Source: Croceicoccus marinus
Lineage (GTDB): Bacteria; Pseudomonadota; Alphaproteobacteria; Sphingomonadales; Sphingomonadaceae
Reading direction: 5' to 3'
DNA: 64,000 nt
NCBI RefSeq assembly: GCF_001661675.2
Contig: NZ_CP019604.1
Location: 282,205-346,204 of the forward strand
The position numbers and the translations under genes are program-made. Of this stretch, positions 17,823 to 28,322 are shown in pieces (the first letter of the stretch is position 1; the number at the start of each line of letters is the position of its first letter). The notes beneath the pieces were generated by a model, which was not told where the DNA came from, did not search any database, and worked only from the letters and a program-made list of their open reading frames with translations.

Positions 17823-19058
17823 ATGAACTGGCGAATTGGTTGGGTGCCGTTTTCGGCCCTGCTGGTCGCGCAGGCTGCCCAAGCGCAGTCGGTCGGCTAT
17901 GAAGAAACCCTTGCGGCGGCGCGGGCGGAACAGCCCATGCTTGAAGCGGGCGCTTTGCGTATACAGGCGAGGCGCGATGCTGCGGACGCAGCGGACGAAT
18001 TGCCCGATCCACGCGTTCGTGCAGGCGTGATGAACTTGCCGGTCACCGGACCCGCTGCATTTAATCCGTATGCGCAATTGCCGACGCAGCTCGCGGTGGA
18101 CATCGAGCAGGAAATTCCCAATCTTGCCAGGCGGCGAGCACGATACGGCCTTGCCGGATCCGAAATCGGTATTGCCGAAGCCCGTCTTGGCTTGTCCGAA
18201 CGTTCCATCCTCGCCGAGGCGGGGACGGCTTGGATTGGCCTGTATTATGCTCAGCAGCGCCTCGCTCTTGCGCGCGACTCTCTGGACAGCTTAAGGGACT
18301 TCGTTCCGGTCGCAGTCAGTGCCGTCGCTTCGGGATCGGCCAGACCTGCCGAAAGCCTTGCGATCCGGCGCGAGCTTCTCGAAATCGAGGATGCCATTAC
18401 CCGGATCGAGGCTGCGCGCGCAGCCGCGCGTGCCCGGCTGCAGCGATATATCGCCGGAAGCGAGCCCGTCGCTGCGGGGGGCGCTCCCCAAGTTACCGTG
18501 GACCCGGAAGAGCTTCGGTTCGCGTTGGAGGCCAATCCGGAATTGCGTCTGTCGGATGCCGAGCAGCGACGTGCCGAAGCTGCAGCCGATCTGGCACGCG
18601 CTGAAAAGCGACCTGATTTCGGCGTCAGCGTGACTTATGGACACCGTAATCCTGATTTTGGCAGTGTCGTATCGGTCATGGGATCGGTCACTTTGCCAAT
18701 CTTCACTGACAGGCGCCAGAACCCGCGCATCGCGGCGGCCGAAGCAGACGCTGCTGCCGCCTCGGCTGAGCGCGTCGATCGCCTGAGGGCGATCAGGGCC
18801 CGGTTCGAAACCGATCTTGCTGCGTGGCGTAGTGCGCTACAGCAATGGGAACGTGCGCGTGACCAGCTCCTCCCGCTCGCGCGGGATCGTGCGCAGCTCG
18901 AAACCGCCAGCTTCGCTGCTGGCCGCGCCGACCTCGTTGATGTGATCGCGGCCAAATCTGCGCTCGCATTGCTCGAACTCGAGATCCTCGAACGCGAACA
19001 GTTGGCTGTCGAAGCCGCTGCAGCTCTACGTCTTACTTATGGGGAGGACAGGCCATGA
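17823..19058 (+). CDS. cusC: CusC/CzcC-type outer-membrane efflux protein (TolC family)
   Basis: A roughly 411-residue TolC-family protein. The signal peptide begins MNWRIGWVPFSALLVAQ (ATG 17823, preceded by GAGTGAGA); an in-frame ATG at 17778 is also possible. Two long helical repeats contain the usual Ala/Arg/Glu-rich periplasmic coiled coil (for example EQRRAEAAADLARAEKRPDF). It forms the outer-membrane exit duct for the CusBA pump. Its stop overlaps the cusB ATG (ATGA). Confidence 0.88.
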   Translation: MNWRIGWVPFSALLVAQAAQAQSVGYEETLAAARAEQPMLEAGALRIQARRDAADAADELPDPRVRAGVMNLPVTGPAAFNPYAQLPTQLAVDIEQEIPNLARRRARYGLAGSEIGIAEARLGLSERSILAEAGTAWIGLYYAQQRLALARDSLDSLRDFVPVAVSAVASGSARPAESLAIRRELLEIEDAITRIEAARAAARARLQRYIAGSEPVAAGGAPQVTVDPEELRFALEANPELRLSDAEQRRAEAAADLARAEKRPDFGVSVTYGHRNPDFGSVVSVMGSVTLPIFTDRRQNPRIAAAEADAAAASAERVDRLRAIRARFETDLAAWRSALQQWERARDQLLPLARDRAQLETASFAAGRADLVDVIAAKSALALLELEILEREQLAVEAAAALRLTYGEDRP

Positions 19059-20572
19059 AAGCCGTGTTCGAACGTCTTTCGCCGCGCCAGCGTTCTTATG
19101 CAGCGGCGGCGGGTATTGCCCTGATCAGCCTGGGGGCTGGCTACGGTCTATCGATGCTCGGCGGCGGTAGCAAAGGCGGTGACGCCGCTTCCGATACCGG
19201 CTGCGAAGAAGTGCTCTACTGGTACGATCCGATGGTGCCGGATCAGCGCTTCGACGAGCCGGGCAAATCCCCGTTCATGGACATGCAGCTGGTACCCAAA
19301 TGCGCTGATGGCGATGCGCAGGCTGGCGGAGGGGTCAGCATCGATTCCGGAATGGTCCAGAACTTCGGCATTCGCACTGCCGATGCCGAATACGGCGTGC
19401 TGGAACCGGAAACGACGGTGACCGGCACGCTTGCCTATAATGGCAGCGAGGTAGCGATCGTCCAGCCACGCGCGGGCGGCTATGTTCAGCGAACATACGG
19501 CCACGCCCCGCAGGATCTGATTGCAAGAGGCGCGCCGATTGTCGACCTGCTGGTGCCTGAATGGGGCGGCGCCCAGCAGGAATTTCTTGCCGTGGCGGCC
19601 ACTGGCGACGCGGCGCTTACCAGTGCAGCCCGCCAGCGCCTTCGATTGCTCGGGATGCCGGAAGGCGTGATCTCCTCGGTGGCTCGAAGCGGGAGACCCC
19701 AATCGACGATCACCGTCACCGCGCCGCAATCGGGTGCGATTACGTCGCTCGGTGTAAGGCCGGGCATGACCGTCATGGCAGGCCAAAGCCTCGCCGAAAT
19801 CAGCGGCTACAGTCCGATCTGGCTCGAGGCCGCTGTGCCCGAGGCCCTTGCGGGAAGCGCCCGCGTGGGACAGCCGGTAAGCGCGACGCTCACCGCTTTT
19901 CCTGGCGAGCGATTTGCAGGGCGGATCATTGCCATCCTGCCGAGTGCACAGGAGGCAAGCCGGACGATTACCGTGCGCGCAGCGATGCCCAACCCCGGTC
20001 TTCGCCTGAAACCGGGCATGTTTGCGCAGGTCACGATCGCTCCTGAACGGCGTGAAGCATTGCTCATCCCGTCGGAGGCCGTGATCCGCACCGGCGAACG
20101 CACGCTGGTGATGATCACTCAGGAAAGCGGAGGATACCGACCTGCCGAAGTCCGGATCGGGCGAGAAGCAGGCGGCCGCACCGAAGTTCTCGCGGGCCTC
20201 GCGGCAGGCGAGGAGGTGGTTACCTCCGGCCAGTTCCTGCTCGATTCCGAAGCCAGCCTTGCGGGTATCGATGTGCGTCCCATCGATGATGCACCGACGG
20301 CTGCCGGTGAAGAAGGCGCACAGGCGCAGGCGGATGCGGACGAGCTGCGCACCTATCGAGCCACAGGTACGATCGAACGCATCACTGCCCGCAGCATTAC
20401 CTTGCGGCACGGGCCGGTCGAAGCTCTGGAATGGCCAGCCATGACGATGGGTTTTGCCACTGAAGGTCCGGCCCAGGTTCGCGGTTTCCAACGCGGCGAC
20501 CGGGTGACCTTTACCTTCGTTCAGGCAAGCACCGGTCCGCGCATCGTCTCGATCCGGAAGACCGGCCAATGA
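19055..20572 (+). CDS. cusB: CusB-type periplasmic adaptor with C-terminal CusF domain
   Basis: A 505-residue membrane fusion protein. Residues 10-32 form a membrane anchor. Residues about 45-85 are a heavy-metal binding segment ([20 protein letters not shown], then DMQLVPKC). The adaptor body has a barrel-sandwich ([11 protein letters not shown] and [14 protein letters not shown]). Residues about 430-505 are a complete CusF-like domain with the copper ligand pattern RHG...EWPAMTM. This built-in chaperone would deliver Cu+/Ag+ to CusA. It is coupled to cusC and cusA by ATGA overlaps on both sides. Copper/silver is favoured over Co/Zn/Cd because of the CusF domain. Confidence 0.9.
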   Translation: MKAVFERLSPRQRSYAAAAGIALISLGAGYGLSMLGGGSKGGDAASDTGCEEVLYWYDPMVPDQRFDEPGKSPFMDMQLVPKCADGDAQAGGGVSIDSGMVQNFGIRTADAEYGVLEPETTVTGTLAYNGSEVAIVQPRAGGYVQRTYGHAPQDLIARGAPIVDLLVPEWGGAQQEFLAVAATGDAALTSAARQRLRLLGMPEGVISSVARSGRPQSTITVTAPQSGAITSLGVRPGMTVMAGQSLAEISGYSPIWLEAAVPEALAGSARVGQPVSATLTAFPGERFAGRIIAILPSAQEASRTITVRAAMPNPGLRLKPGMFAQVTIAPERREALLIPSEAVIRTGERTLVMITQESGGYRPAEVRIGREAGGRTEVLAGLAAGEEVVTSGQFLLDSEASLAGIDVRPIDDAPTAAGEEGAQAQADADELRTYRATGTIERITARSITLRHGPVEALEWPAMTMGFATEGPAQVRGFQRGDRVTFTFVQASTGPRIVSIRKTGQ

Positions 20573-23500
20573 TCGCGCGGATCATTGACAGTTCGATCGC
20601 CAACCGCCTTTTCGTGGTTCTGGCGGCGATCGGCCTGGCGCTCGCCGGCTTCTGGGCAGTGCGGACCACCCCTGTCGATGCGCTTCCCGATTTGTCCGAC
20701 GTGCAGGTGGTTATCCGCTCCAACTATGCCGGGCAGGCCCCGCGTATCGTGGAGGACCAGGTTACCTATCCACTGGCGACGACCATGCTCTCGGTGCCGG
20801 GAGCAAAGACCGTGCGCGGCTATTCGTTTTTCGGCGATAGCTATGTCTACGTGATCTTTGAGGACGGGACCGATCTCTACTGGGCGCGCTCGCGCGTGCT
20901 CGAATATCTCAACCAGGTCCAGAACCGCTTGCCTGACGGCGTCGAAAGCACGCTAGGCCCCGACGCAACCGGTGTGGGATGGATTTACGAGTATGCCCTG
21001 GTTGACCGCAACGGGGGTCACGACCTTGCAGGGCTGCGAAGCCTGCAGGACTGGTTCCTGCGTTACGAGCTGAAGACCATTCCGGGCATCGCCGAGGTCG
21101 CCAGCGTGGGGGGCATGGTCAAGCAGTATCAGATCGTCCTCGATCCTTACCGCATGGCCTCGCTCGGCGTGACTCACGCCGAAGTGGTCAAGGCGGTCCA
21201 GGCCGGCAATCAGGAGGCGGGCGGATCCATCGTCGAGATGGGCGAAGCGGAATTCATGGTGCGTTCGTCAGGCTATCTGGGCAGCCTCGATGACTTCCGT
21301 GCGATCCCCCTGCGGGCTGAAGCGGGGGGTGTGCCGGTCATGCTTGGCGAAGTCGCCAATGTCCAGATCGGTCCCGAACTGCGCCGCGGTATCGCCGAAC
21401 TGAACGGCCAGGGCGAAGTCGCGGGCGGCATCGTCATTCTGCGGCAAGGGGCCGACGCGCGCGGTGCGATCGAGGCGGTGGAGGTGAAGCTGGAACAGTT
21501 GAAGGCGAGCCTGCCCGACGGGGTCGAGATCGTCACCACCTATGACCGTTCGCAACTGATCGATGCCTCGGTCGATAACCTCACCACCAAGCTGATCGAG
21601 GAATTCATCGTCGTCGCGCTCGTGTGCCTGCTGTTCCTGTGGCACGCCCGCTCTGCGCTGGTCGCCGTGGTTACCTTGCCTTTGGGCGTTCTGGCAGCCT
21701 TTCTGGTGATGCGCTTCCAAGGCGTGAACGCCAACATCATGTCGCTTGGCGGCATCGCCATTGCGATCGGTGCGATGGTCGATGCGGCGGTGGTGATGAT
21801 CGAGAACGCGCACAAGCACATCGAGCGCTGGACCGAGGACAATCCCGATACGGTCATGTCGGGTGAGGAGCGCTGGCGGATCGTCGCAGACGCATCGAAG
21901 GAAGTGGGTCCGGCGCTGTTTTTCAGCCTTCTGATCATCACCTTGTCCTTCCTGCCGGTCTTCACTTTGCAGGCGCAGGAAGGGCGGCTCTTTGCTCCGC
22001 TGGCCTTCACCAAGACCTATGCGATGGCGGCGGCGGCGATCCTGTCGGTCACGCTGGTTCCAGTGCTGATGGGATGGCTGATCCGGGGCAAGATACCGCG
22101 GGAAGACAGCAATCCGATCAACAAGGCGCTGACCCGTGCCTATCGGCCGGGGCTCGACTGGGTAATGCGGCGTCCGAAAGCGACGCTGGTCATTGCCGGA
22201 CTGATCTTTGCGACGACGTTGGTACCCTTCACGCGGCTGGGCGGCGAATTCCTGCCTCCGCTCGATGAGGGCGATCTGCTCTACATGCCGAGCGCGCTTC
22301 CCGGGCTTTCGCCGGGTGAGGCATCGGCACTGCTTCAGCGGACCGACCGCCTGATCAAGACCGTTCCCGAAGTCGACACCGTTTTCGGCAAGGCGGGCCG
22401 CGCTGACACCGCCACCGATCCCGCGCCGCTGACGATGTTCGAGACGACGATCAGCTTCAAGCCGCGCGAGGAATGGCGCGAGGGGATGACGCCCGACAAG
22501 CTGGTCGAGGAGCTCGACCGGGTGGTGCGGGTCCCGGGCCTCGCCAATGTCTGGGTGCCGCCGATCCGCAACCGCATCGACATGCTCGCGACAGGCATCA
22601 AAAGCCCGATCGGGGTCAAGGTCTCGGGCGAGGATCTGGGCGAGATCGAACGCGTGGCGCTTCAGGTCGAACAGATTGCCAAACAGGTACCAGGTGTCAG
22701 TTCGGCGCTCGCTGAAAGACTTTCGGGCGGGCGCTATGTCGATGTTGATATCAATCGTCTGGAAGCGGCCCGTTACGGGCTCAACATTGCCGATGTGCAG
22801 CAGATCGTGTCGGGCGCGATCGGCGGAGCGAATGTCGCGCGCACGGTGGAGGGGCTAGCCCGCTATCCGGTCAATGTCCGCTATCCGCGCGAGATCCGCG
22901 ACAGCGTCGATGAGCTGCGCCACCTTCCGGTTCTGACCCCTGCGGGACAGCAAATCACGCTTGGCACAGTGGCGGATGTCCGCGTGACCAGCGGTCCGCC
23001 CATGCTCAAGAGCGAGCAGGGCAGGCCGACCAGCTATGTCTATGTCGATGTGCGCGGGCGCGACCTTACCTCGGTGGTGAGCGAGTTGCAGGAAGCGATC
23101 GGGGCGGAGGTCGATCTGCCAGCAGGCGTCAGCCTTTCCTATGCCGGGCAGTTTGAATATCTGACCCGCGCCTACGAGCGGTTGCAGATCGTCGTGCCGG
23201 CAACACTCGCGATCATCTTCCTGCTGCTCTATCTGATCTTCCGCCGCTTCGACGAGGCGCTGCTGATCATGGGCACGCTACCCTTCGCGCTGACCGGCGG
23301 CTTCTGGCTGCTCTATTTGATGGGATACAACCAGTCCGTCGCAACCGCCGTCGGGTTCATTGCGCTGGCAGGGGTCTCGGCGGAATTCGGCGTGGTCATG
23401 CTGATCTACCTGAAGGCCGCGCTGGAGCGGCGAGAGGGCGATCTCGATGCCGAGGAGGTATCGGCAGCCATCCGCGAAGGCGCGCTGCTCCGCGTCCGGC

Positions 23501-23736
23501 CCAAGGCGATGACCGTCGCCGTGATCCTCGCCGGTCTGTTCCCGATCCTGATCGGCACCGGTGCCGGATCCGAGGTGATGAGCCGTATCGCGGCCCCGAT
23601 GATCGGCGGGATGATCACCGCCCCGCTGCTTTCAATGTTCGTACTTCCCGCCGCCTATCTGATGATGCGGCGCCCCCGGACCATTCGGTCCAAATCCCCC
23701 GAAGGAGAAGAAGAATGCGTATCACAACCCTCATGA
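20569..23736 (+). CDS. cusA: CusA/CzcA-type heavy-metal RND efflux pump
   Basis: A full-length 1055-residue RND transporter with twelve transmembrane helices in two halves. The heavy-metal subgroup is shown by the N-terminus ([20 protein letters not shown]) and by TM4 [19 protein letters not shown], with Asp and Glu for proton relay in the CusA style. It takes periplasmic or cytosolic Cu+/Ag+ and drives it through CusBC using proton-motive force. The start ATG overlaps cusB and its 3' end overlaps the cusF ORF by 22 bp. Confidence 0.92.
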   Translation: MIARIIDSSIANRLFVVLAAIGLALAGFWAVRTTPVDALPDLSDVQVVIRSNYAGQAPRIVEDQVTYPLATTMLSVPGAKTVRGYSFFGDSYVYVIFEDGTDLYWARSRVLEYLNQVQNRLPDGVESTLGPDATGVGWIYEYALVDRNGGHDLAGLRSLQDWFLRYELKTIPGIAEVASVGGMVKQYQIVLDPYRMASLGVTHAEVVKAVQAGNQEAGGSIVEMGEAEFMVRSSGYLGSLDDFRAIPLRAEAGGVPVMLGEVANVQIGPELRRGIAELNGQGEVAGGIVILRQGADARGAIEAVEVKLEQLKASLPDGVEIVTTYDRSQLIDASVDNLTTKLIEEFIVVALVCLLFLWHARSALVAVVTLPLGVLAAFLVMRFQGVNANIMSLGGIAIAIGAMVDAAVVMIENAHKHIERWTEDNPDTVMSGEERWRIVADASKEVGPALFFSLLIITLSFLPVFTLQAQEGRLFAPLAFTKTYAMAAAAILSVTLVPVLMGWLIRGKIPREDSNPINKALTRAYRPGLDWVMRRPKATLVIAGLIFATTLVPFTRLGGEFLPPLDEGDLLYMPSALPGLSPGEASALLQRTDRLIKTVPEVDTVFGKAGRADTATDPAPLTMFETTISFKPREEWREGMTPDKLVEELDRVVRVPGLANVWVPPIRNRIDMLATGIKSPIGVKVSGEDLGEIERVALQVEQIAKQVPGVSSALAERLSGGRYVDVDINRLEAARYGLNIADVQQIVSGAIGGANVARTVEGLARYPVNVRYPREIRDSVDELRHLPVLTPAGQQITLGTVADVRVTSGPPMLKSEQGRPTSYVYVDVRGRDLTSVVSELQEAIGAEVDLPAGVSLSYAGQFEYLTRAYERLQIVVPATLAIIFLLLYLIFRRFDEALLIMGTLPFALTGGFWLLYLMGYNQSVATAVGFIALAGVSAEFGVVMLIYLKAALERREGDLDAEEVSAAIREGALLRVRPKAMTVAVILAGLFPILIGTGAGSEVMSRIAAPMIGGMITAPLLSMFVLPAAYLMMRRPRTIRSKSPEGEEECVSQPS

Positions 23737-24113
23737 CTCTGTTGGCAGCGCCTCTGGCGCTCGCCGCCTGTGGTTCCGGCGACGATACCGAAATGATGGA
23801 CGACACGGCCATGGCTGAAGGCCAGATGGCAGACGGTCAGATGCCGATGGACGGTGGCGATATGTCCATGATGGGATCGGACAGCGCGATGCAGACCGCC
23901 AGCGCCGAAGGGACCGTCACCGCCATCGACGCCGATGCGGGAACGATCACTGTCGATCACGGCGCTGTCCCCGCAATCGAATGGCCGGCCATGACGATGG
24001 CATTCGAAGCCGATGAGGAGCTGCGTCAGGACGTGGCGGTTGGCGACACGATCTCGTTCGACTTCACGACCGATGAAAGTGGCAACGCGATCACTTCGAT
24101 CACCAAGAAGTAA
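23715..24113 (+). CDS. cusF: CusF-like copper-binding lipoprotein
   Basis: A 132-residue protein with a lipoprotein signal ([11 protein letters not shown], Cys about residue 19), a Met/Asp-rich linker with many DM/MS/MM pairs, and a CusF fold at residues 62-130 with [17 protein letters not shown], containing the His, Trp and two Met ligands for Cu+/Ag+. AAGGAG precedes the ATG. It lies at the end of the cusCBA operon and likely hands copper to CusB. The operon thus encodes two CusF domains, one free and one fused to CusB. Confidence 0.9.
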   Translation: MRITTLMTLLAAPLALAACGSGDDTEMMDDTAMAEGQMADGQMPMDGGDMSMMGSDSAMQTASAEGTVTAIDADAGTITVDHGAVPAIEWPAMTMAFEADEELRQDVAVGDTISFDFTTDESGNAITSITKK

Positions 24114-24120
24114 TTGTGAA

Positions 24121-24147
24121 CCGGCCCCGGATCATTTTCGGGGTCGG
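24121..24147 (+). terminator. Hairpin after cusF, possible attenuator
   Basis: CCGGCCCCG (24121-24129) pairs with CGGGGTCGG (24139-24147) with one G-U pair and a 9-nt loop. No T-run follows, so it may reduce rather than end transcription into the downstream small ORF and oxidase gene. Confidence 0.45.
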
Positions 24148-24165
24148 CACACTAGGAGAAGGACG

Positions 24166-24285
24166 ATGATGAACTGTGACATGCCAGCGGCCATGATGGG
24201 GATCATGGGCCTGTTCTGCTTATTGCTGACCATCCTCATGGTGTTGGGCATCGCTGCACTGATCAAATATCTCCGGGGCAGGTAA
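24166..24285 (+). CDS. 39-aa Met/Cys membrane peptide in copper operon
   Basis: ATG at 24166, preceded by AGGAGAAGG, opens a 39-residue ORF: MMNCDMPAAMMGIMG, then one hydrophobic helix and a basic end KYLRGR. Five to six Met and two Cys precede or start the helix. It is followed at once by the oxidase ATG (24287, 1 bp after the stop). A single-span, Met-rich peptide is plausible for copper sensing or for aiding the oxidase. No family known to me. Confidence 0.6.
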   Translation: MMNCDMPAAMMGIMGLFCLLLTILMVLGIAALIKYLRGR

Positions 24286-24286
24286 G

Positions 24287-25828
24287 ATGGACCAGTGGGC
24301 GAAGGCATCGGGTCTCAATCGACGCGCATTACTGCGACGGGCCGGCGCAGCGGCGACCGGCCTTGTGGCTCTTCCCTTGTCTGCTTGCGAAGCACGAAAT
24401 TCGCTGTTTAGCGCCGATGGAGCCGGCGCGAATCCGCTCGCCATTCCGAAGCTCGATCAGGGAATTGTCGAACAAGGCGAGCGGGTCTTTCGACTGTCAA
24501 TATCCGCTGGGCAGAAGGAATTCGCTCCCGGAGTCGCTTCGCCTACGATCGGAGTGAACGCGCCTTATCTCGGTCAGACATTGGAGATGCGCCGCGGCGA
24601 GCGCGTCCAGCTGCATGTCGACAACGGCCTGGACGAGGGAGCCACAGTCCACTGGCACGGGTTCGAACTTCCCGCCGCTGCGGACGGCGGGCCGCACCAG
24701 CTGATCCGCCCCGGCGCCCGCTGGAGCCCGTCTTTCGAAGTGCGCCAGCGCGCCTCGCTCTACTGGTATCATTCGCACCTGCATCGCGGCACGGGACCGC
24801 AGGTCTATGCTGGTCTTGCCGCACCGATCTATGTCCGTGATGATGAAGAGGACGCGCTGGACCTGCCGAGCGAATACGGCGTGGATGATATTCCGCTTAT
24901 CGTTCAGGACCGCTTGCTCGATAGCTCCGGCAAGCTCCTCTATCCGCAGAACATGCATGCGCAGATGATGGGCGTGCGCGGGAATCGTCTCTACGTCAAT
25001 GGCACGCAAAACGCGGTGTTTGACGCCCGGACCGGCCTGTTACGCCTACGGATCCTCAATGGATCGAACGCTCGTTTCTACGATTTCTCGCTGTCCGGTG
25101 GTCAGACCATGCAGCTCATCGTCAGTGATGGTGGCTTGCTGGAGCGTCCGCATGCGGTCCGCTCGCTCAGGCTCGCACCAGGTGAGCGGGCGCAAGTGGT
25201 CGTCGATCTGTCCGAGGGGCGCCCACTCAGTCTTGTGGCGACCAGTCCTGACAATTCGAGGGGCATGATGGGCGGCGACGGCGGCGGCATGATGGGCGGC
25301 GGTATGATGGTCCGACGCCGCGACGATACCGAGATGGACGAGCCGTTCCGCGTCCTCGATATCAGACCCTCTGGCTCCTCGCCGCAAAGGAAACTGCTGC
25401 CGCAGCTTGCCGCGCTACCAGCAATTGACCCTTCACTTGCAGTGCGAACCCGGAGGTTCGTGCTCGATATGGGAATGATGGGCGGCGGGATGTCGATCAA
25501 CGGTGCCAGCATGAACATGAACGTCGTCAACGAACGCGTTCCCGTCGGACAGTGGGAGATCTGGGAAATCGCCAACGCCTCGATGATGGCGCATCCGTTT
25601 CATATCCACAATGCGCAGTTCCGCGTGATCGACCGGGATGGACGCGCGCCGCCGCCGCTGGAAACGGGGTTCAAGGATACGGTTATCGTCAATCCGCGCG
25701 AGCAGGTGCGCGTGCTGCTGCGCTTCGAGGAATATACCGACCCGGATCTGCCTTACATGTATCACTGCCATATCCTCGAGCATGAGGATGCCGGCATGAT
25801 GGGGCAGTTCCTCGTGGTGAACAGCTAG
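24287..25828 (+). CDS. Multicopper oxidase (CueO-like cuprous oxidase)
   Basis: A 513-residue three-domain cupredoxin enzyme. The N-terminus has twin arginines (NRRALLRRAG) followed by a lipobox-like LSAC, so Tat export and possibly lipid anchoring are likely. Copper motifs in order: HWHGFEL (about 122), WYHSHLHRGTG, HPFHIHNAQF and HCHILEHEDAGMM (about 493), including type-1 and trinuclear ligands. A Met/Gly-rich insert (MMGGDGGGMMGGGMM, about 327-341) resembles the CueO Met-rich segment that binds Cu+. It likely oxidises Cu+ to less toxic Cu2+ in the periplasm. Confidence 0.92.
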   Translation: MDQWAKASGLNRRALLRRAGAAATGLVALPLSACEARNSLFSADGAGANPLAIPKLDQGIVEQGERVFRLSISAGQKEFAPGVASPTIGVNAPYLGQTLEMRRGERVQLHVDNGLDEGATVHWHGFELPAAADGGPHQLIRPGARWSPSFEVRQRASLYWYHSHLHRGTGPQVYAGLAAPIYVRDDEEDALDLPSEYGVDDIPLIVQDRLLDSSGKLLYPQNMHAQMMGVRGNRLYVNGTQNAVFDARTGLLRLRILNGSNARFYDFSLSGGQTMQLIVSDGGLLERPHAVRSLRLAPGERAQVVVDLSEGRPLSLVATSPDNSRGMMGGDGGGMMGGGMMVRRRDDTEMDEPFRVLDIRPSGSSPQRKLLPQLAALPAIDPSLAVRTRRFVLDMGMMGGGMSINGASMNMNVVNERVPVGQWEIWEIANASMMAHPFHIHNAQFRVIDRDGRAPPPLETGFKDTVIVNPREQVRVLLRFEEYTDPDLPYMYHCHILEHEDAGMMGQFLVVNS

Positions 25829-25834
25829 GAAGGA

Positions 25835-26125
25835 ATGGGCATGAGCCAGGATGAGAGCGTAATCGAAGGCACCGCAATCGATCCGGTTTGCGGAATGAGC
25901 GTTGCGATCGACGGCGCCGAACACGTCGCGAGACACGAAGGCGCCGAGCATTATTTCTGTTCTTCGCGCTGTCACGACAAGTTTCTCGGCGATCCCGATC
26001 TCTATCTGTCGGGTGCGCATCTCGGAGGATGTCCCTGACGGGACGATCTACACTTGCCCCATGCACCCGGAGATCCGTCAGCCCGGGCCCGGATCGTGTC
26101 CGATCTGTGGGATGGCAGTCACTTC
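25835..26125 (+). pseudogene. Copper P-type ATPase, N-terminal remnant with frameshift
   Basis: The first frame encodes a YHS-type metal domain ([12 protein letters not shown], then [19 protein letters not shown]) and stops at 26036-26038. From about 26022 the neighbouring frame continues the expected protein with [20 protein letters not shown] and CPICGM, the heavy-metal binding motif that precedes the first helices of Cu+-ATPases. One extra base near 26022-26029 explains the shift. After CPICGMAV the homology ends and no transmembrane or phosphorylation-site (DKTGT) sequence follows. The rest of the gene is deleted. Confidence 0.8.
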
Positions 26126-26393
26126 GAAATCGGGGCCCCTGGCTCTTCATCGTCTCGGTCCAGCTCTTCGCACGCCGTATCGCAAGGCCATGAAATCGCA
26201 ACCGATAATTACGAATCAGACTCTTTGAAGGACCGTTTCCGCAAGAATAGTTCAACCGGCCCCAAGCTGGTCATTGGTCTCGCAAGTGGTGCTGGACAAG
26301 GTGCGATCGCAGTAGGCCAACCATCGGCAGCAAACTCGCACTCAGTAGGGGGCAGCAAGGCTGTCTGCGAAATGAAAAGGTATCGGATGTTGA

Positions 26394-26876
26394 ACGATTG
26401 CCCTGAGCCCGGCGAAGATTCGGCACATGCTCGATGCCAAGCAGCTGCACCCCGGCGATCTTGTGGTCGACCTATGCTGCGGCTCAGGACAGAATTTCGC
26501 CGATCTGCAGCGGCGCGTTGGCCCTTACGGTCGTATCATCGGAGTGGATATTTCCGCAGGCATGCTTGACGTCGCAAGCGTCCTTGTCGCGCGCAAGGGA
26601 TGGGAAAATTTTCGATCTCGTTCAAGCCAACATTTCCGACGACAATTTGCCTGACAACACGTCAGCTGCCCCGTCCACATTGGCATCGATATCATTCAGG
26701 ACGTCGAAGTAGCTGTTGCGCACTTGGCCGCAACAATGCCAGACGGTTCGCGTTTGGGGATTCTCGGATGCAAGGAGTCAGGGTCTTGGCCGACTGGCTC
26801 CTTCGGCTCGGTATATTTCCCAGTCGATCGATGGATATCCACCGCGAACAGCTCTCGATCCGACCGGATCTCGCTG
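26394..26876 (+). pseudogene. Decayed SAM-dependent methyltransferase, split by IS256
   Basis: The frame around 26427 encodes MLDAKQLHPGDLVVDLCCG, SGQNFADL and GRIIGVDISAGMLDVA, the SAM-binding motif I and following region of class I methyltransferases. A shift near 26605 moves the sequence to another frame (FDLVQANISDDNLPD), and a later piece (MPDGSRLGILGCKE) resembles the post-motif region. The IS256 element then interrupts at 26876, with residual sequence resuming at 28323. The gene is non-functional. Confidence 0.6.
26869..26876. repeat. IS256 target-site duplication, left copy
   Basis: TCTCGCTG before the element; the same octamer follows it at 28315-28322. Confidence 0.9.
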
Positions 26877-28314
26877 GGGGATGTCCCGGCGAGTGTTGAA
26901 ACTTTGAAAGAGGGTGGCGTTGCTTCCCCTGAGCCGTAGGCTCGGGGTGATCAAACCAAGAAAGGAAGCAACACCATGAAGACGACTACCACATCTGCCA
27001 GTGCCCTGGCCACCGCGCCTGTCGGGTCTTCGCTTGTCGAGGACGCCTATGGCGCGCTGACGAAGAGTTTCGAGCAGTTCTGCCTGATGGCGGGCATCGA
27101 AAGCCTGACGCAGATGATGAACGAAGACGTGGCCCGGTTGGCGGGGGATCGCTATGAACATTGCCCTGGTAAGCCCGGCTACCGTTGGGGTCGCACGAAA
27201 TCCCAAGTGGGCTTTCATGGCGGCAAGATCGAGGTCGATCGCCCGCGCGTTCGCAGCAAGGCGACGGGCAAGGAAATGGCGCTGCCGAGTTGGGAGGAGA
27301 TCGCTGCGGGTGGGTATCTCGACCAATGGGCCATGAACCTGATGGTGATGAACATGGCCACGCGCAAATTCGGCCGTGCCGTTCGGCTGCCCGAGGCCGG
27401 TGTACCTGCGGACGCGGGCAGCGGCCTATCCAGTTCTGCGGTCTCCCGGCGGTTCAAGGCGCTGACACAGGCCAAGCTCGATGAATGGATGGCCTCCGAT
27501 CTGTCGGAGCTGGATCTGGTCGCCATCCAGATCGACGGGCTGCATCTGGACGATCATCTGCTGATGATCGGCGCTGTCGGGATTGAGGCTTCCGGGCAAA
27601 AGCACCCTCTGGGTGTCGTCGAGGGGGCGACAGAGAACGCAGCAACGGTGCAAGCCCTGCTCGATAATCTGATCGAGCGTGGAGTGAACCCCGAGGGCTG
27701 CTACCTGTTCATCGTGGACGGGGCCAAGGCGCTGAGCAAGGCGTTGCGTCGGACCTTCGGGGCGGACATTCCCATCCAGCGCTGTCAGGTCCACAAGGCG
27801 CGCAACATCACCGACCGCCTTGCGCCCAAGCATCATGCCGCTGTACGCCGCGCCTTGAAGCAGGCCTGGGAGATGGACGATGCTGAAAAGGCCGAACGCC
27901 TGATCCGCAATCTCGCACGGCGCTTCGAACAGGAGGCCCCCGATGTCTCGCGCTCGATCCTGGAGGGGCTCGACGAAATCCTCACCGTGGTCAGGCTGGG
28001 GCTGCCGCTTGAACTCAGGCGTTCACTGGCCAGCACCAATATCATCGAGTCCATGAACAGCGTCATCCGACAGGTCTGCCGGAACGTGAAACGCTGGCGG
28101 GATGCCAGGATGGCCTTGCGCTGGACAGCCGCGGGCATGTTCGAAGCCAAGAAGGGTTTCCGGCGTCTCAAGGCATACAAGCAGCTGCCAATTCTCAAGC
28201 AGGCCCTTATCGACCACCGCCAAAAGGACCAGATTGACCAAGTCAAGAACGCCGCATAACCTCGCAGAAAGCACCGCCGCTCAGGCGAGTTTCAACAGAA
28301 AGCGGGACATTCCC
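26877..28314 (+). mobile_element. IS256-family insertion sequence
   Basis: 1,438 bp with imperfect terminal inverted repeats. The left end reads GGGGATGTCCCGGC then TGTTGAAACT; the right end in reverse complement reads GGGAATGTCCCGC then TGTTGAAACT. It is flanked by an 8-bp direct repeat and carries one intact transposase gene. Confidence 0.92.
26976..28259 (+). CDS. IS256-family transposase (mutator type)
   Basis: A 427-residue DDE transposase. Visible are VAIQIDGLHLDDHLL (first Asp), LFIVDGAKALSKALR (second Asp), IQRCQVHKARNI (the C/D(2)H signature) and LASTNIIESMNSVIR with the catalytic Glu. AAGGAAG precedes the ATG. Appears intact. Confidence 0.95.
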   Translation: MKTTTTSASALATAPVGSSLVEDAYGALTKSFEQFCLMAGIESLTQMMNEDVARLAGDRYEHCPGKPGYRWGRTKSQVGFHGGKIEVDRPRVRSKATGKEMALPSWEEIAAGGYLDQWAMNLMVMNMATRKFGRAVRLPEAGVPADAGSGLSSSAVSRRFKALTQAKLDEWMASDLSELDLVAIQIDGLHLDDHLLMIGAVGIEASGQKHPLGVVEGATENAATVQALLDNLIERGVNPEGCYLFIVDGAKALSKALRRTFGADIPIQRCQVHKARNITDRLAPKHHAAVRRALKQAWEMDDAEKAERLIRNLARRFEQEAPDVSRSILEGLDEILTVVRLGLPLELRRSLASTNIIESMNSVIRQVCRNVKRWRDARMALRWTAAGMFEAKKGFRRLKAYKQLPILKQALIDHRQKDQIDQVKNAA

Positions 28315-28322
28315 TCTCGCTG
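28315..28322. repeat. IS256 target-site duplication, right copy
   Basis: TCTCGCTG, identical to 26869-26876. Confidence 0.9.
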
